Part shown: piece after piece, positions 26,601 through 33,904 of the stretch | Layout of the letters: each line of letters starts with the position of its first letter | Position numbering within the stretch: position 1 is the stretch's first letter | Source of the DNA: Prauserella shujinwangii | Lineage (GTDB): Bacteria; Actinomycetota; Actinomycetes; Mycobacteriales; Pseudonocardiaceae | Assembly: GCF_003001955.1 (NCBI RefSeq) | Contig: NZ_PVNH01000001.1 | Span: 1 to 64,000 of the forward strand | DNA length: 64,000 nucleotides | Reading direction: 5' to 3' | Notes under the pieces: model-generated | Database searches by the model: none | What the model saw: only the letters and a program-made list of their open reading frames with translations | What the model was told of the DNA's origin: nothing | Program-made: the position numbers and the translations under genes

Positions 26601-27730
26601 CCGGAACCTGCCCGGTGTTCCGCTCCCGCCGTGACGCGGAGATCACCCTCGGGATCTACCGTCGCATCCCCGTCCTCGTCAAGGAACCGGACGAACGTGG
26701 CCAGGGAGGCAGCAACCCGTGGGGCGTGTCGTTCATGACGATGTTCCACATGTCCAACGATTCCCACCTCTTCCACACGCGAGAGGAGCTGGAGGCGGAT
26801 GGCTGGACGCTCACCGGCAACATCTTCACCAAGGGCGACCAGCGCATGCTCCCGCTCTACCAAGGCATGATGACTTCGCTTTTCAATCACCGCGAGGCCG
26901 ACGTCGTCAAGAGCCCAACGGCGAAGCAGCGGCCGCAACAACCGCGGCCAATACGCGAGGATGAGCGACTGGATCCAGGACGCCACGTGATCCCCTATTA
27001 TTGGGTCAGCGAATCTGAGCTCACGGCTGGACTTCCGGATTGGTTTATCGGCTATGGTGATATCACCAGTCCGACAAATGAACGTACTTTGGAACCGGCG
27101 GCAATTCCAAGGGCTGCCGTGGCAAACGCTTTTCCCTTGCTTATGCGGAATAGCAGGGATGTGTCGTCAATATGCCTTTTGGCTTGTCTTTCGGCTTTTG
27201 TGGTAGATTACTGCGCGAGACAAAAGTTTGGCCGAACGAGTCTTAACTGGTTCTATCTTAAGCAATTTCCGATAGCTCCTCCTGAGATGATATCGTCAAG
27301 GGGGTTGTTTGGGGCTCAGACTCCCGGATGGATCTCACAACGTGTGCTGGAGCTCGTTTACACTGCAAACGACATGGAGCCGTTCGCCCGCGACCTTGGC
27401 GACACGGGTCCGCCCTTCGTATGGGATGAGGAGCGCCGGGCTGTGATCCGCGCGGAGCTGGACGCCCTGTTCTTCCACCTGTACGGCATCTCGCGCGAAG
27501 ACACTGACTACATCCTGGACACGTTCCCGATCGTCAAGCGCAAGGACGAGGCCAAGTACGGCACCTTCCGCACCAAGGACCTGATCCTCGCCGAGTACGA
27601 CCGCATGGCTGAAGCCGGACTGAGCCTCACGAATCCGCTCGTCGACGGTGAGAACTACACGTCCACGCTCACCCCGCCGCCTGGTCAGGGGCCGCGGCAC
27701 GCCCCCGCGCCGTCCGCGGGGAATGTTTGA
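23636..27730 (+). CDS. Large N6-adenine DNA methylase, DrmMI/PglX-like (Eco57I class)
   Basis: Protein of 1364 residues. The N-terminal 450 residues are helical. SAM-binding motif CDPACGSGHF is near residue 516 and catalytic NPPW at 794-797, so the enzyme looks intact. The C-terminal third should hold target recognition. Part of it, about 26980-27345, is clearly AT-richer: I count 30 G+C of 60 at 27181-27240 against 37 of 60 at 25381-25440. Its codons also look unlike the flanks, suggesting a replaced recognition segment. It should mark host DNA for the operon's helicases. No endonuclease domain is visible in it. Confidence 0.88.
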   Translation: MSAVSRNQVFSAVHTVGGLLPADMLVRISEGKDVSGSLPSDYRVVGSRSVSDEAERHWDYLRSVWTELREKLPPAPEAATPQDTTGLAGTQWLAPLFAELGFGELTAVGAAGIPADDSDITGKTFPVSHRWNHVPVHLAAWHHTLDRRPGGAGTVPPQSLVQECLNRTEKQLWGVVTNGRQLRLLRDSSALATASYVEFDLEAIFDGELFSEFVLLYRLLHVSRFAIADGASPATCWLERWRLDAITSGTRALDQLRESVRAAITTLGTGFLKHPDNTRLRENVDVQALHGALLRLVYRLLFVFVAEDRGVLHPADADVLAKQRYARYFSTAKLRAHARRRRGTAHDDLYRALRIVLDALGDEQGRPELALPGLGGIFDDTEADAPLRGLSLSNEYLLGAVRHLAQIRDAGSGRVRAVDYQHLDAEELGSIYESLLELVPKHSPFDRTFDLEELAGNERKTTGSYYTSSSLIECLLDSTLDPVIDDAVKRGEQAASAAGESDAAEAITRELLSLTVCDPACGSGHFLVAAARRIAKRVAAVRERNPEPTVDAVRHALHEVIAHCVYGVDLNPMAVELTKVSLWLEALEPGRPLSFLDAHIKCGNALVGATPALLRKGIPDEAFKPIEGDDKKFARALEKQNKAERVGQHSLFDLAAEAKVANTVFATGVRRITEAPAEDLADVRRQESAYWELAGSPEYRNARHVADSWCAAFLWHKMPDAPLAVTEEVFRNLQDPDADAAPQRTHDEIARLRDQYRFFHWHLEFPDVFTVPDSGAGVDEESGWSGGFSCVLGNPPWERIKLQEQEFFAQRDEEIAKARNAAARKNLIEALKNDPDRVALYTEFEAAKRKAEGESHFLRLGGRYPLTGRGDINTYAVFAETDRMLTGPRGRMGVIVPTGIATDATTQYFFKDLVEHGSLVALYDFENRSGLFPDVDSRMKFCILSLAGRAAREPAARFAFFVHDPVELDEADKTFSLTPEEIKLLNPNTGTCPVFRSRRDAEITLGIYRRIPVLVKEPDERGQGGSNPWGVSFMTMFHMSNDSHLFHTREELEADGWTLTGNIFTKGDQRMLPLYQGMMTSLFNHREADVVKSPTAKQRPQQPRPIREDERLDPGRHVIPYYWVSESELTAGLPDWFIGYGDITSPTNERTLEPAAIPRAAVANAFPLLMRNSRDVSSICLLACLSAFVVDYCARQKFGRTSLNWFYLKQFPIAPPEMISSRGLFGAQTPGWISQRVLELVYTANDMEPFARDLGDTGPPFVWDEERRAVIRAELDALFFHLYGISREDTDYILDTFPIVKRKDEAKYGTFRTKDLILAEYDRMAEAGLSLTNPLVDGENYTSTLTPPPGQGPRHAPAPSAGNV

Positions 27731-27768
27731 TGTTCGAGAGGTTTCGTGTATGAGGGGAGGAGCACGTC

Positions 27769-27810
27769 ATGACGGTGCAGGACTCAGGAGCGCGGACAAC
27801 CGCCGCGTGA
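27769..27810 (+). other. Short leader frame with strong ribosome site ahead of the Imm1-like gene
   Basis: GGGGAGGAG at 27754-27762 is ideally spaced from ATG 27769, which opens only 13 codons (MTVQDSGARTTAA) before TGA. The Imm1-like frame, one register off, starts at ATG 27818 with no good ribosome site of its own. Either this is a leader that feeds reinitiation, or a one-base shift near 27800 has split the true N-terminus. Confidence 0.35.
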
Positions 27811-27817
27811 ACAGATC

Positions 27818-28234
27818 ATGGACCTGGCCGCCGCCGAGGACGTCAGGACGTTCGTCGCGATGCTGGCCCACGGGCAGGTCGGTGGCGCAATCCTCACCCA
27901 CACCGGGCGGCCCCGCGTCGAGACCCTCATCCCCGACGACGCAAATCCCGGCGAGCGTCTCACCATGCCGGATCACTCGGTGATCGTCGGCGTTCGCGGC
28001 GATCGAGGCGCGATCAGCTGTCGCGGAGCGGACGGGCATGGCGCGGAGTCCGTACAGCTATACAGCCACGGTGAGGAGCCCGATCACCGTGTCTTGTACG
28101 AGACGGACGAGTTCCCGCCCGACTGCGAATTGCCCGTCAATGTCATCACGCAGACGCTGATCGAGTTCCTGGAAACGGCGAAGCGCCCGCTGACAATTGG
28201 CTGGCAATCGGCTCTCGACTCGGCGCTTCCATGA
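27818..28234 (+). CDS. Imm1-like immunity-family protein
   Basis: Protein of 138 residues. The second half follows the Imm1 pattern: HSVIVGVRGDRGAISC, then EFPPDCELPVNVITQTLIEFL and a KRPLTIGWQ end. Imm1 proteins normally neutralise deaminase or nuclease toxins of polymorphic secretion systems. Here the stop overlaps the McrB start (ATGA), so it is translated with McrBC, and no polymorphic toxin gene is in sight. It may restrain or tune McrBC, or be a domesticated orphan. The N-terminus is uncertain (see the leader frame). Confidence 0.55.
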   Translation: MDLAAAEDVRTFVAMLAHGQVGGAILTHTGRPRVETLIPDDANPGERLTMPDHSVIVGVRGDRGAISCRGADGHGAESVQLYSHGEEPDHRVLYETDEFPPDCELPVNVITQTLIEFLETAKRPLTIGWQSALDSALP

Positions 28235-30066
28235 TGTCCGAAGAGTATCCCGAGTTCCAGCTTCGCCTGCCGCGCGGCGGCCCGGTCGCGCGGGGGCGAT
28301 TGCTGCGTGAGAAGGGTGCCGGCGGCAGCCCCAGATTTGAAGTACTCGCCGGCTCACCGGCACGTGCCGACGTCTCGCCGTCGTTCGGCCGGCACGTCAG
28401 AAGCTTCTCCAGCCTCCGTGAGAGCCTCATCGCCGATGGCTCGATCGTTCCGTCCCAGACGTGGTCTGGATACCTGGAGACCGCGCGGGACATCGTGTGC
28501 GAAGCTCCGTCCGCCGCTGCGGCGATCCTGCTTGGCACGAACGCGAACGGATGGAAGATCTGGAAGACCGCAGACGGGCACCCCCTCGAAGACTTCGTGG
28601 AGCCTCCGTGGTCCGGTCCGAACCACACGTGGCTGGTGCGCGGATCCAACGTGCTCGGTCTCGACCTCGTGCAGCGGCTGTGGCTACCGGAGCGGGTCGT
28701 CAGCCTTGCGGCCGGTCATCTGCGGCGAGTTGAGCAGGGCGTCAGCAAGGACCTGCTCCGCACCTTCGTTGACGAGGACTACGAGTCCACCCTCACCTAC
28801 AACCAGCGCCTGCGGCTCGTCGATGAGCTGTATGCGTTCCTGACCAGAATGAAACCGGGTGACACGGTCTGCACGATCTCCAACGGCTCGCTCTACGTCG
28901 GGGAGATCACCGGTGACGTCGAGCAGGTCGCGTCGGAGGGTGGCCGCTCGAACCTGCGCCGCCCGGTCGACTGGCGCGACGAGGGCTATCCGTACCACGA
29001 GCTGCCCGAGGAGCTACAGCAGAAGCTGTCCGTCCAGCACGACGTCGTCGACCTCACCACCGTCGAAGGGCTCGTCGCCGGGCTGGGCCGTACCGACGAG
29101 GAGCTGGAAGAAGAGGCACGCGAATCGCCCGGCGACACCAGCGTGGAGATCGCTGCACTCGCCCGGCGGGAGCTGGAGCTTCCCGAGCCGACATCCGGGC
29201 TCGCGGGCCGCCTGCTGGTCCACGACGTGGCCTGGCTGCGCGAGGTCCGGGATCTGCTGTGGGACGACCGCCAGATCATTTTCTATGGCCCACCCGGCAC
29301 CGGCAAGACCTACCTGGCCCTCAGCCTCGCCGAGTACCTGGCCGGCGGGCCGGAACAGGTTAAACTCGTGCAGTTCCACCCCTCGTACGCCTACGAGGAC
29401 TTCTTCGAGGGGTTCCGTCCCCAGGAGGACCCGGTCACCCGCGAGGTCGCTTTCCGGCTCACCGACGGCCCGCTGCGCGAGCTCGCCGACGCCGCGGCAC
29501 GTGAGGGCAACCGGCACCTCCCGCACTTTCTCGTCATCGATGAGATCAACCGGGCCAACCTGGCGAAGGTGTTCGGTGAGCTGTACTTCCTGCTGGAGTA
29601 CCGCAACCGGTCCGTGCGGCTCACGTACTCCGGCGACGATTTCGCTCTACCACCGAACCTCTTCGTCATCGGCACGATGAACACCGCCGACCGCTCGATC
29701 GCGCTGGTGGACGCCGCGATGCGGCGGCGCTTCTCCTTCGTCGAACTGTCCCCCCGCGCCGAACCGACCAGCGGGCTGCTGCGCCGGTGGCTGAAGCGCG
29801 AGGGTCACGACTTCGAGTCCGCCGATCTGCTCGACGCGCTCAACGCCCGGATCGACGACCCGGACTTCCAGGTCGGCCCGTCCTTCCTGATGAGGAACGG
29901 GGTCCACCGCGAGGGCGGGCTGGAACGCGCCTGGCGCACGAAGATCCTGCCCCTGCTGAAGGAACACCACTACGGCGAGGGACTCGACGTGGAACAGCGG
30001 TACGGGCTGCGCGCACTCCGCAAGGCCATCGGAACCACGCCACAAGAGCCGCCGAACCCGGAATGA
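28231..30066 (+). CDS. mcrB: McrB-type AAA+ GTPase with N-terminal DUF4357 domain
   Basis: Protein of 611 residues. The opening 110 residues match DUF4357: GRLLREKGAG ... FEVLAGSPAR, then APSAAAAILLGTNANGWKIW. An acidic middle leads to the McrB AAA+ core: GPPGTGKT near 352-359, VIDEINRANLAKVFGELYF as Walker B, and MNTADRS, the nucleotide-specificity signature of McrB GTPases, then RRRFSF. McrB assembles a GTP-driven motor that activates McrC to cut DNA carrying modified cytosine. Here DUF4357 occupies the place where other McrB proteins have a modified-base reader, so it may set target choice. It overlaps McrC by an ATGA. Confidence 0.9.
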   Translation: MMSEEYPEFQLRLPRGGPVARGRLLREKGAGGSPRFEVLAGSPARADVSPSFGRHVRSFSSLRESLIADGSIVPSQTWSGYLETARDIVCEAPSAAAAILLGTNANGWKIWKTADGHPLEDFVEPPWSGPNHTWLVRGSNVLGLDLVQRLWLPERVVSLAAGHLRRVEQGVSKDLLRTFVDEDYESTLTYNQRLRLVDELYAFLTRMKPGDTVCTISNGSLYVGEITGDVEQVASEGGRSNLRRPVDWRDEGYPYHELPEELQQKLSVQHDVVDLTTVEGLVAGLGRTDEELEEEARESPGDTSVEIAALARRELELPEPTSGLAGRLLVHDVAWLREVRDLLWDDRQIIFYGPPGTGKTYLALSLAEYLAGGPEQVKLVQFHPSYAYEDFFEGFRPQEDPVTREVAFRLTDGPLRELADAAAREGNRHLPHFLVIDEINRANLAKVFGELYFLLEYRNRSVRLTYSGDDFALPPNLFVIGTMNTADRSIALVDAAMRRRFSFVELSPRAEPTSGLLRRWLKREGHDFESADLLDALNARIDDPDFQVGPSFLMRNGVHREGGLERAWRTKILPLLKEHHYGEGLDVEQRYGLRALRKAIGTTPQEPPNPE

Positions 30067-31274
30067 CCACGATCGACCTGGCCGAGCACGGCCCGCCGCG
30101 GTCAGTGCCGCTGGCCGAAGCAGCGGGTCGAGCGCTGCTCCGCTCCGGCGTGGTCGACGCGGCGCCGGATCCGGACGTGGCCGGGCAGTGGCGGGTCCGG
30201 GCCAAGAACCTGGTCGGCGTCGCGGCGATCGGGACCAGCGACGGTGCGGCGATCACCGTGCGGGTCGCGCCGAAGATCCCGATCGCCCGACTGCTGTTCC
30301 TGCTCGGCTACAGCCGCATCCGGTGGCGCACCGATCACGTCCTCGTCGGCGAGCACCGAGACCTGCTGCCCGCGTTCGCCCAGCTGTTCACCCTTCAGGC
30401 GGAACAATCGCTGCGTCAGGGACTGCTCAAGGGCTATCGCGAGGTGGAGGAGACCGCGCTGGTCATGCGTGGCCGCGTCCGGCACGCCGACCAGGTCAGC
30501 CGGCAGCACGGCAGGCTCATTCCGCTCGAACTCACCCATGACGAGTACACCACCGACATCGCGGAGAACCGCCTGCTGCGCACCGCGTGCGACACTCTGC
30601 TGCGCCTTCCCGGCACGAGCCCCGGCGGCATCCCCGCTGACGTGCGCGGACGGTTGCTCCGCCTGCGAGCCCACCTGGGTGACCTCACCCCGGTCCCACG
30701 CGGTCACCCGCCGCCCACGTGGCGGCCCACCCGCCTCAACGCGCGTTACCACGACGCTCTCCGGCTGGCCGGCCTCGTGTTGCGCGGGGCTTCCGTGGAA
30801 CACCGGCCCGGGGACGTGACCGTGCACGGGTTCCTGTTCGACCTGGCGAAGGTCTTTGAGGACTTCGTCACCGCGGCCCTTCGCGACGCACTGGCCGGAG
30901 ACGGCGACTATCGCGGCCACTGCGTCCTGCAGGCCACCCACCACCTGGACGAGTCGAACGCCATCCGCATCGTCCCCGACCTCGTCGCCTACGCCGAAGA
31001 CGGCACCCCGCTGGCGGTGGCCGACACCAAGTACAAGGCCGAACAGCCCGCGGGCTTCCCGGACGCCGACCTGTACCAGATGCTGGCCTACTGCACGGCG
31101 CTCAACCTGCGGGAAGGCCACCTCATCTACGCCAAGGGCAACGCACCGCACGGCTCCCACCGCGTCAAACACGCGGGCGTCACGATCCACCAGCACGCCC
31201 TCGATCTGGACCGGCCACCCGGCGACCTGCTCCGCGCCATCAGCCTCTTGGCGAGACGGCTCGGGACGACCTGA
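30063..31274 (+). CDS. mcrC: McrC-type endonuclease subunit
   Basis: Protein of 403 residues starting within the McrB stop (ATGA). The N-terminal McrC domain includes VRVAPKIPIARLLFLLGYS and ELTHDEYTTDIAENRLL. The C-terminal PD-(D/E)XK core is intact: RIVPDLVAY near residue 305 and LAVADTKYK near 320, giving D ... DxK. It supplies the nuclease of the type IV McrBC complex. The gene closes a tightly coupled trio (Imm1-like, McrB, McrC). 112 nt follow before the next start. Confidence 0.92.
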   Translation: MTTIDLAEHGPPRSVPLAEAAGRALLRSGVVDAAPDPDVAGQWRVRAKNLVGVAAIGTSDGAAITVRVAPKIPIARLLFLLGYSRIRWRTDHVLVGEHRDLLPAFAQLFTLQAEQSLRQGLLKGYREVEETALVMRGRVRHADQVSRQHGRLIPLELTHDEYTTDIAENRLLRTACDTLLRLPGTSPGGIPADVRGRLLRLRAHLGDLTPVPRGHPPPTWRPTRLNARYHDALRLAGLVLRGASVEHRPGDVTVHGFLFDLAKVFEDFVTAALRDALAGDGDYRGHCVLQATHHLDESNAIRIVPDLVAYAEDGTPLAVADTKYKAEQPAGFPDADLYQMLAYCTALNLREGHLIYAKGNAPHGSHRVKHAGVTIHQHALDLDRPPGDLLRAISLLARRLGTT

Positions 31275-31386
31275 AGGGCCACTGGCCCGCGAGAACCGAT
31301 CGTTTCGCGCCCGGTTCTTCTCCGCTCCGCGAACGTGTACGGAAGCGGTGGTCTCTCGCCCCACGACGGCCATATGATCGTCAACT

Positions 31387-33540
31387 ATGCCGCAGCTCGC
31401 TTTGGCCAGCAGCTTCTGGGAGACCTACGACCTGCTGGAGAAGCCGGTCAAGGCCGGCGTGCGCAAGGCGATGGCGAAGTTCCAGGAGCTGCCGATCGCG
31501 GAGCTGTACGCGGACAAGGGCCTGCACCTGGAATCCGTGGACAAGGCGCGCGACCCGCGCATGCGGACCATCCGGATCACCGACTTCTGGCGTGGTGTCG
31601 TCCTCGCCCCCGATGACGGCAGCGACGTGTTTCTCCTGCTCAACGTGGTGCCACACGATGACGCGTACTCGTGGGCGGCCAAGCGGCTCTACACCGTCAA
31701 CACCGCGACCCGTGCGCTGGAGGTGCGCAACGTCGTCGCCATCGAACAGCTCACGCCCTCGTTGGAGCAGGCATCCGCGGACGCACCGACGCGGCTGTTC
31801 GAACGCTTCTCCGACACCGTCCTGCGCGACCTCGGCATCGACGACCAGGTACTTCGCGCCGCACGGGCGATCGCCGACACGTCACAGCTGGAAGCTTTCG
31901 GCGGGGTACTGCCCGAGGACCAGTTCGAGGTCCTGCAGTTCCTGGCCGAGGGTTTCTCGCCCGAGGAGGTCTACCGGGACGTCGTCACCGAACGCAGGCC
32001 CGCCGCGGCCGGCTCGGAGGCCGAGGACAGTCTCGAGATGGCCATCCGCAACACGCCCAGCCGCATCACCCTCGTCACCGGCCCCGACGAGCTCGCGGAG
32101 ATTCTCGACAAGCCGTTCGCCGCGTGGCGGGTGTTCCTGCACCCATCACAGCGCCGCGTCGCGTACCGCGTGTCCTACAACGGGCCCGCGCAGGTCAGTG
32201 GCGGTCCGGGCACCGGGAAGACGGTCGTCGCCCTGCACCGGGTCAAGCACCTCCTGTCCCGGTCGCCGAGCAGCCGGATCCTGCTGACCACGTTCACCAA
32301 CGCCCTGGCCGGGATGCTGCGGGAGAACCTCGCGCTGCTCCTCGACGGCGACGAGTCGCAGCTGACGCGCGTGCAGGTCACCACGGTCGACGCGTTCGCC
32401 AACCGGGTGGTGCGGGAACGGACGGGGCAGCCACCCGACCCGATCACCGACGCCGACGAGAGGCAGATCTGGCGCCGGGTCCGGCGCAGGCTCGACCTGC
32501 CGTGGACGGAACAGTTCCTGGCGCAGGAGTTCCGGCACGTCGTGCTGGCCCAGAACATCACCAGCCGAGCGGAGTACCGGCGAGCCGAGCGGCGCGGTCG
32601 CGGATCGGCCGTGCGGGCGCGACAGCGGGACGAGATCTGGCAAGCCGTGGAAACCTTCGGTGACGAGCTGCGATCCGCGAGGAAGACCACGCACCTGCAG
32701 GTGTGCGCCCGCGCCGCGGAACTGCTCGGCGCGCCGGACGCAGGCGCCCACCGATTCACCCATGCCGTGGTCGACGAGGCCCAGGACCTGCACCCGGCGC
32801 AATGGCGCGTGATCCGGGCCGCGGTCCCCGAAGGGCCGGACGACCTGTTCATCACCGGAGACCCGCACCAGCGCATCTACGACTCGCGCGTCTCGCTCCG
32901 CGCACTCGGCATCCCGGTCACGGGCCGGAGCAGCCGACTGCGCATCAACTACCGCAGCACGGCGGAGATCCTGTCCTGGTCCGTCGGCGTCCTTGCTGAC
33001 ACGGCCGTGGACGAGCTGAGCGGCGACGGTAGCGACACGCTGATCGGCTACCGCTCGCTGCTGCGTGGCACCCGGCCGCAGGTGGCCGGATACACGAGCG
33101 AGCAGGACGAGGTCGCCGCGCTGGTCGAGCGAGTGCGGGAATGGCTCGATCACGGGGTGCGAGCCGAGGAGATCGCTGTCTGCACCCGGTTCAACCTCCT
33201 CCAGGACAAGGTCCTCGACAGACTGAAGGCAGCGGGTATCCCCGCCGTGCGGGTCAGGGACCGCCCCGGCCCTCAGACCGACGGAGTGCGGCTGGCCAGC
33301 ATGCACGCCATGAAGGGGCTCGAGTTCCGCTGCGTCGCTGTCGTGGGAGCCACCGCGAGCGCCATCCCGTTCAGCAAGGAGGTGACTCCGGAGGAGGTGG
33401 ACAGCCAACAGTACGCCAGCGACATGCTGAAGGAGCGCTGCCTGCTTTTCGTCGCGTGTACGCGGGCGCGGGAACGGCTCGCGGTGTCCTGGAGCGGGAC
33501 GCGCAGCCCGTTCCTGCCCTCCGTGCCCGGCGGCCATTGA
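31387..33540 (+). CDS. UvrD/Rep-like SF1A helicase with RelE-like N-terminal domain
   Basis: Protein of 717 residues. Residues about 1-115 have the RelE/HigB look: KFQELPIAELYADKGLHLE, then MRTIRITDFWRGVVLA and HDDAYSWAAKRLYTVN. The helicase follows: GGPGTGKT with Lys278, LLTTFTNAL, VVDEAQDLHPAQW near 460, GDPHQRIY, SMHAMKGLEF and VACTRARERL. It is a full UvrD-type motor. The toxin-like head could cleave RNA or just bind ribosomes or nucleic acid; the catalytic residues of true RelE toxins are not obvious. It is separated from McrC by 112 nt and converges with the small-protein/Hsp70 operon. Confidence 0.85.
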   Translation: MPQLALASSFWETYDLLEKPVKAGVRKAMAKFQELPIAELYADKGLHLESVDKARDPRMRTIRITDFWRGVVLAPDDGSDVFLLLNVVPHDDAYSWAAKRLYTVNTATRALEVRNVVAIEQLTPSLEQASADAPTRLFERFSDTVLRDLGIDDQVLRAARAIADTSQLEAFGGVLPEDQFEVLQFLAEGFSPEEVYRDVVTERRPAAAGSEAEDSLEMAIRNTPSRITLVTGPDELAEILDKPFAAWRVFLHPSQRRVAYRVSYNGPAQVSGGPGTGKTVVALHRVKHLLSRSPSSRILLTTFTNALAGMLRENLALLLDGDESQLTRVQVTTVDAFANRVVRERTGQPPDPITDADERQIWRRVRRRLDLPWTEQFLAQEFRHVVLAQNITSRAEYRRAERRGRGSAVRARQRDEIWQAVETFGDELRSARKTTHLQVCARAAELLGAPDAGAHRFTHAVVDEAQDLHPAQWRVIRAAVPEGPDDLFITGDPHQRIYDSRVSLRALGIPVTGRSSRLRINYRSTAEILSWSVGVLADTAVDELSGDGSDTLIGYRSLLRGTRPQVAGYTSEQDEVAALVERVREWLDHGVRAEEIAVCTRFNLLQDKVLDRLKAAGIPAVRVRDRPGPQTDGVRLASMHAMKGLEFRCVAVVGATASAIPFSKEVTPEEVDSQQYASDMLKERCLLFVACTRARERLAVSWSGTRSPFLPSVPGGH

Positions 33541-33556
33541 GGGTGAGCTCGGGCTC

Positions 33557-33904
33557 TCACCCATCGAGCCCGTACTTGTCGCGGAGCTCCTTCGGGATGA
33601 TCAGCTCGCGGCTGGTCACCTCGCGGGAGATGTCGATCGATCGCACTACTCGTCCGGTGCTTCCGCTGTCCACCAGCTCAGCGTCTTTCGCCGGAGGCGG
33701 GTCCCTGCGGCTTCGCCGTCCGTCGGCGACGTCCTCCGGCACCTCGATGTCGATCGTGCGGCGCTTCGGCTCCCGCGTTCGTTCGCCGCCTCGTGATTCC
33801 TTTCTGCCCGGCAACCACCCGAGCAGGCCACGTCGTTTCGGCCGATCGGGCACCGCGCCACGATCGAGTTCGTCCCCCGTGGGAATGAAGAAGTCGTCAT
33901 CCAT
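33557..33904 (-). CDS. Small charged protein of the Hsp70-SNF2 operon, unknown function
   Basis: Protein of 115 residues, rich in Arg, Asp and Glu with probable disorder at both the middle and start, and a short ordered-looking C-terminus (SRELIIPKELRDKYGLDG). Its ATG lies inside the last codons of the Hsp70 gene (8-nt overlap), so it is third in that operon. I do not recognise a family. A substrate or adaptor for the Hsp70-like ATPase is one possibility, since that protein lacks its own substrate-binding domain. Confidence 0.65.
   Translation of the reverse strand: MDDDFFIPTGDELDRGAVPDRPKRRGLLGWLPGRKESRGGERTREPKRRTIDIEVPEDVADGRRSRRDPPPAKDAELVDSGSTGRVVRSIDISREVTSRELIIPKELRDKYGLDG

Noticed and set aside
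14471-27730. Calling the operon canonical DISARM
   Set aside because: No drmB or PLD-type drmC is present, and the DUF1998 helicase carries a kinase. The relation is by analogy of parts and order.
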